From NCBI GenBank assembly GCA_963691655.1, contig OY829326.1, forward strand, positions 58,521,776 to 58,585,775: a DNA stretch of 64,000 nt, read 5' to 3'. The notes below the pieces were generated by a model. That model worked only from the letters and a program-made list of their open reading frames with translations, was not told the DNA's origin and ran no database searches. Shown piece by piece: positions 59,140 through 64,000 of the stretch. The position numbers and the translations under genes are program-made. Within the stretch, counting starts at the first letter, position 1, and every line of letters begins with the position of its first letter. The DNA is from Toxonevra muliebris. Taxonomy: Eukaryota > Arthropoda > Insecta > Diptera > Pallopteridae.

Positions 59140-59940
59140 AAAAATCACGTTTAAATCTACATTCAAAATGATTCTTAACTTTAGAAACCCATGCTAAAAA
59201 TTAACGAGGAATGTTTTCTCTGAATTTTAACCCATTACCTTTTACTTGTATTAGTCTTTTTGATGAAACACCTGCCCTCAAACCCGTAGGTACTTCTTTT
59301 CTTTGGTAACCCCCAAATGAATATTTCTTCAAAATATTTTTGTGGAACACTTTAACCCTTGAAAACCCATTTAAAAGTGATTTTTCTGGAATTTCTTAAA
59401 AAATGTTTCGAAAAATACCTATATAGGATATTCAAGTGTTAAACTGTTTCACACAAATATTTTACTAAAACAAATTTCACTATAGGTCACCAAAGAAAAG
59501 AAGCGCCTACGGGTTTAAACGAAACTGTTTCACCACACAATAAAACAAAGTTAAGTTTTACATCTTACCTTTAACCCGTAGGCGCTTTTTGTCTTTGGTG
59601 ACCCCTAATGAAAATTCCCGTAAAATATTTTTTTTGGAACACTTTAACTCTTGAATATCTTTAAAAAAAAAGACTTTTATGAAATTTCTCAAAATGATTA
59701 AAAAGACCCACATAAGTACGGGTTAATGAGTTAAGATATTCTAAGAAAATCTTACTCTTAAAATTTTAAAAAGGGTTTTGAAGATTAGATTCGTTTTAAA
59801 TACAATTTGATGCTTAATTTCATACAATTTGATGCTATTTTTGTTGAAAATATAGGAATTTCAACCCACCGTTTAAAAAAAAATTGTGATGAGGTGGAAT
59901 AAACCACATCTAATGTTTTACTACTATATGAGACATTTAT
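59140..59940. mobile_element. Second locus of the foldback family seen at 14937-16145
   Basis: ACCCGTAGG-ACTTC-TTTCTTTGGT at 59282-59313 is repeated in reverse at 59490-59518 and again forward at 59575-59605. CACTTTAACCCTTG and ATATTTTTGTGGAA also match the right arm of the first locus. The outer parts are decayed, so limits are approximate. Confidence 0.65.
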
Positions 59941-60124
59941 ATTTCCAGACAATACTGCGGTATTCGCAACCTACTTTATTCACATGGATATATTGAATGA
60001 AATACCCCCAAACACTAGGGGCTGCATATAAACTTTTAAGTACGATACATTTGAATACGGTTTGAATATTCCAAAACTAAATTACAGAAGATTTATTATC
60101 CAAAGTCCCCCTATCTAAAATTAT
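59941..60124. other. Short noncoding spacer
   Basis: I see nothing identifiable between the foldback element and the LINE tail. Confidence 0.4.
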
Positions 60125-61560
60125 CCTTCCGTAGAGTTAGAGTAGACGGTGGGCTGGACTAAACCAAAGCACTCAGTCTCAAGGTCCATTGTATTATAGC
60201 CGGGATAGACCCAGTATAAGAGAGTAGCGAGACAGAAAAGAATTGTAAAGGGGGGTATAAGAAGAAGGAAAGTCCAAGATCTCTCAACGCCGAACTTCTT
60301 AGTTTCGTTGACGAACCTTAGAAGTTTAGGAAGAGGAAGAGTATGTATATTATTTATATAAAGACATCACTAATCAAAAGCCTTAATCTGATTCTCCCGA
60401 AAGCCGGACAGCTATAAGAATAATGCTCCTTAATATTGTCGTTCTCCTCACACGATTGGCAGGTTGGATCGCAGATGACGTCCATATTAGTCAAGTGCTG
60501 ACCACATGTGTTGTGCCCTGTGATGACACCCACCAGTAATCTCAGGCCCTTTCTTCTCAGTTTCAGAAGAAATTCCGCTGATTTCCTGATAGGTTGTCTC
60601 ACGAAGCACTTTCCGGTTCTGCAGAAGTCAAGCTCGAACCATCTTTCTCCATAGCTAGAACCCATGAGGTCATTGATCTAACGCATGATCTCTCCAGAAA
60701 TTACGCTAAGAAAAAGTTTCGGACCTCATGGTGCAATTGCTGAACCTTTTTTAGCTAGTTTATTCCCTGCAATACTACAGTATCCTGGAACCCATATAAG
60801 GCATAATTTTTTGTGTTTTGTGACATTATTTAGTTTTGCCTCATACTCACTGACCAATTTTGAAGAGCTGACAGGGTTAGCAATGGCCTCCAGTTCTGTT
60901 CTCAATTATCAATAGCGAAAATCTCCGTTAAGAAGACTGTCACCATCTGTCCAGTGGAAAATGAGTACTTGGTCTCATCGTCCAAGTACCAACCGGATCC
61001 AGTACCGTTTGAGGTTTTGGATCTGTCAGTATAGAAGACAGGACAAAAACCCCGAAATACGACCTCTGGACTTAACCATTGATCTCGTTCCGGGAGCCTG
61101 ACGCCATATCTTGTTCGGAAGCGGATACAAGGCACATGATTGTCCACGGGTATCAAGAACAGTGGGCACTGTACGGATAACTAGTGGTACTGTGCCTGGT
61201 CTGACTGTGCCCCATATCCGCCTCGACATGCCAGACTCCATTTAACTGGAGTCTGTAGGCTGCTTTCATCGCTTCTTTACGGATTTGAAGATCCAGAGGA
61301 AGCAAGATCCTGGTCAGAGAGGATACTATGGACTTAACAGAAGTTAGGTTAGGTTATTGTGGCAGTCAGTCTGAATGGCCAACTCCCAACTAACCGAAGT
61401 TAGTCTCCACCATACTACGGAGGCATCTGCGAAAACAGGTTTCATAAGAGCAATGTATAATCAGTAAACTAGAGCTGGATTCAGACTCCAAGTTTTGCCG
61501 AAACCGCGCCTACACTGCTCTTCCTTAGTACTGAATATGGACACCTGCTAATGCTTCCGC
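60125..61560 (-). mobile_element. LOA-type LINE, 5'-truncated, RNase H present
   Basis: From high to low coordinates the minus strand encodes a reverse-transcriptase thumb block (SVVWWRLTS), LLPLDLQIRKEAMKAAYRL, and the RNase H start CPVFYTDRSKTSNGTGSGWY with TEIFAID. It continues with an IWVPGYCSIAGNK-like block, LRRKGLRLLVGVITGHNTCG and the CQSCEENDNIKEHYSYSCP zinc-knuckle. The 3' UTR carries TATAATACAATGGACC, ACTGAGTGCT and an ACTCTAACTC tail, the same family as 38398-38829. In the RNase H the usual D-G-S reads D-R-S. Several frameshifts are present. A 48 bp insertion sits at 61348-61395. Confidence 0.88.
61348..61395 (-). mobile_element. 48 bp extremely truncated LINE tail nested in another LINE
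   Basis: GAAGTTAG at 61340-61347 and 61396-61403 flanks 48 bp whose minus strand ends TGACTGCCACAATAACCTAA, the 3' terminus found at 19060-19085. Reading across the host LINE without the insert restores one open frame from SVVWWRLTS into LLPLDLQIRKE, which confirms the insertion limits. Confidence 0.85.
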
Positions 61561-61842
61561 ACGCATAAAATATTAAACACAGAGTATTGTTCATCGTGTT
61601 TAATGGATCATTGATAATACTGTGAAACCGTTGTAAACTAGATTGGAATTCAATTTTTTTTGTTTGGAAGGTAAAGGTCTTAGGTATTCCACATAAAAAA
61701 TGGGATGCTAGCACTACTAAATTGCCTCAGTCTTGCCATTCCTCTTTTGAGAGGTGTTGGTAGGTCCGCAGAACCGCTGACCCGCCATTTTATAGTTACC
61801 ACTCCCAAAAATTAAAATATTCACTTATTTTTTTCTAATACA
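61561..61842. other. Unassigned DNA 5' of the LINE
   Basis: The minus-strand open frame at 61481-61714 overlaps the LINE edge but shows no clear domain. A GAGAGG/CCTCTTTTGAGAGG pair occurs near 61740. Confidence 0.35.
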
Positions 61843-62306
61843 AGGGGAACTTCATCACACGTGAAACCACTTTCAAAAACTATCGGGCTAAAACTTGCAC
61901 AAAGCTTAGTTCTATTGGGTAGGAGTTACCACACAGATCGGCCAAAAACCTTCCGAGCTGGAGGGGGTTTAATTTTGACATTTTGGTCTCACAGCCTAGA
62001 AAATTTTTATTCAATCTTTGAAAAAAAAAAAATTGAAAATTTTTTTTTTTTCAAAGATTGATCATTTTTTTTCAAAATCCAAAATAGTTTTTTTTCAAAA
62101 ATGTGCAATCTTCTTTTTGGGAGGAGGGGGGTCAAAAGAAAGCTCAGGCTATTTCTTTTGAGAGCTTGAAGGTCTAAAAGTAGACTGAGGCACGTTAATC
62201 GATCATACTGAAGGTCGACTAACTCGAAACATTTAGGACTAAACTGTGTGAAAGTTTGAGCCAGATCGGTTTTAAATGTGTTTTCACTTGAGGTGAAGTC
62301 CCCCAT
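61843..62306. mobile_element. Inverted-repeat (foldback-like) element
   Basis: GGGGAACTTCATCACACGTG at 61844 is matched by the complement of 62280-62305, and AAACTTGCACAAAGCTTAGT by the complement near 62235-62260. The centre has a near-perfect hairpin: CAATCTTTGAAAAAAA at 62011 pairs with TTTTTTTCAAAGATTG ending near 62060. No gene. Confidence 0.7.
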
Positions 62307-62929
62307 ATACTTATACAAAGAAATCCTCTGTACTAGTAGACATTTCTTTGGAGTTGCCTGAAGTCTACCGCCCAAGAAGAATTTCTGATTACATACCATG
62401 GCAATGAAATGAATTGCTTTCAAACTTGACCAGCTACAAGCGCTTTCCTGTTTATTTACTATAGGAGTTATGTGGACCTCTCCAACTGCACCAATCGGGA
62501 CATAGATATTTGGACTAATACATACCTCTGAATGGAAAAAACTGCAATTAGTACTATAATTTTGAAGTTTTTGGTTAATTTGTTAAGAAGTTACTTTGAT
62601 CTGATCTGCATCGGATTACTCATGTAATCCATGTAATCATGTAATCCTTCCAGATTCAAGTGGTTTGGTCAACGACCAATATTGGTTCCAATTTGCTTTA
62701 AATTGGTATGCAAATGGTTCAATAATAAATTCTAGTTCCGGTACTTCCGTTTTTGAACCCAACACATGAATCTTAATGACAATGGATAGATGCTCTAGTG
62801 TATTTTAAGTTGAAATACATGCAATTGAGACCTGAGGACAGATAATTTTGAAAAGGCGCAACTATCATTATTTTATCTAATAGCCATGCAGCTTTCAAGG
62901 TATTCTCATCACAAAGTTCCACTTCGAAA
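62307..62929. other. Noncoding DNA
   Basis: ATGTAATC motifs recur three times at 62624-62648. No recognisable frame. Confidence 0.4.
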
Positions 62930-63060
62930 CTATGAGAGAGAGTTTTAAAGCAAGCAATAAGGCAGCCGACGAACTAGTTAAAAGAGTTCATCGACCAAGT
63001 ATATTGATCCGAGCTCTACTGGGGACTTGCGTAAACGCTTTTCTAGTACGATTAAACACA
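62930..63060 (+). mobile_element. Possible LINE RNase H fragment
   Basis: The frame reads KASNKAADELVKR, similar to the G-N-E-x-A-D-x-L-A-x-R block of LINE RNase H domains. Nothing else of the domain is readable, so this is weak. Confidence 0.3.
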
Positions 63061-64000
63061 TGGACACTATCTGCTCAGATACTAACTGAACCCATTAAAT
63101 CAGCCCAAATGTCAGTTTTTGGTTCGGTCAAAACGAGAGCTAGACCGCCCACTAAATATTCTAGGCTATTTTTGGTTCAAATTGTTTTCGTTCTTGAACC
63201 AACAAATGTGAAAATTTCTTTTTTATAGGATTTGTTTATCTTCATTTAACTAAAGCAGTAACTAAATTTTTACAAATATTCTTACATACCTATTTAAAAA
63301 TGGAAAAAAAAGTATTTCAATTCTTTCACCCTTTTTTTCATCAAAAGTTAACTTTCTTTTCATCAAAAGGAAGTTTAATAACCTTTAATATCACAAAAAT
63401 TCTGTTTTCCTCATACATACATAACTATGCTATAATTTCTTTCGCATTTACTTCAACTTGGTTTCAATCATTTTCATACTTTTTCGTTGCTCATTGCGCG
63501 ACACATGCCTCCGCTGTAATATTGTCAACATTTTGCACATTGTTTTTGCAACAATTTTCTTCATATGCCATTGAATTTTCTGCAAAAATATGTTTTTTGT
63601 TTTTGTTTCTACTGCATTCATTTCTTGATGCTGCAACATTTTTATTGGTTTTCAATTTCCCGTATATGACGCCGCAGCAGTTCAGCATAAAAATATGAAT
63701 TTTCACTTTATTTCAACTCAAGCCAATTGCATTTGGATGTGTATGTATGTATTTGTATTTTAGTATGAACATTTCTCTATGTGTGTGTGTTTGTGTGTGT
63801 GAATGTGGCTGAGGTTGTTGTCGCCTCAGCAAATTGCTGCAAGAAAAAGTGTCACATACTTTTGCGTGGCGCTCTCACACTCATAGCTGCATAAAAACAT
63901 ACATACACACACATACATGTATGCATGCTGTGTACACAAATACATACCAACGTAAATTTTTTTTTTATATACTGAATGCTCATAAATAGGTGAATTCGAT
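63061..64000. other. Noncoding DNA with TG and CA microsatellites
   Basis: TG repeats lie at about 63779-63802 and ACATACACACAC-type tracts at 63897-63920. The open frames at 63300-63698 on both strands overlap and show no domain. Confidence 0.45.

Noticed and set aside
62007..62423. Minus-strand open frame of 138 codons
   Set aside because: It lies across the loop and right arm of an inverted-repeat element and includes a poly-A hairpin.
63300..63706. Overlapping open frames on both strands
   Set aside because: They are antisense shadows of each other in AT-rich DNA and show no family signature.

Overview
This 64 kb window is AT-rich eukaryotic DNA, most likely from a higher (cyclorrhaphan) fly and plausibly a tephritid fruit fly. 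The inference rests on insect antigen 5-type genes, on the mix of transposon families (LOA/R1/Jockey-type LINEs, mariner, Tc1, hAT, TTAA-inserting elements, a P-element-like relic, a Helitron relic), and on intergenic DNA full of A/T runs and CA/TG microsatellites. The species is not determined.

The only host protein-coding system I can support is a four-member tandem array of intronless CAP-superfamily (antigen 5-related) secreted-protein genes between 26.6 and 40.1 kb, all on the + strand. Gene A (26738-27550) is a pseudogene with three in-frame nonsense codons. Genes B (32181-32990), C (34089-34901) and D (39083-39898) are intact, with 269, 270 and 271 residues. B and C resemble each other most, and so do A and D. 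The copies share upstream and downstream flanking DNA, so they arose by DNA-level tandem duplication. B and C also carry tracts of perfect identity inside otherwise diverged sequence, which suggests gene conversion. The array has been colonised by a mariner relic (itself split by an 882 bp MITE), a Helitron relic, a 1.9 kb Tc1 relic (itself split by a 300 bp MITE), and a young 5'-truncated LINE with a 12 bp target-site duplication upstream of gene D.

Layout: 0-18.6 kb has no gene and holds a hAT MITE, two TTAA-flanked elements, a dispersed repeat and a 1.2 kb foldback element. 18.66-19.98 kb is a hAT-type element (CAGGGATG ends, 8 bp duplication) that contains a LINE 3' end, about 55 copies of CCTAA, and an antisense R1-like LINE fragment. 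20.8-26.3 kb holds an internally deleted mariner, a Jockey-type fragment and a P-element-like relic. 26.6-40.1 kb is the CAP array. 40.1-46.1 kb has a degenerate LINE and a dense cluster of inverted-repeat elements. 46-60 kb is mostly empty noncoding DNA with LINE, TTAA-element and Tc1-like pieces. 60.1-62.3 kb has another LOA-type LINE carrying a 48 bp nested LINE insertion, then an inverted-repeat element. I see no tRNA, rRNA, CRISPR array or bacterial-type feature. Everything was read by eye; identities and boundaries need alignment to confirm.
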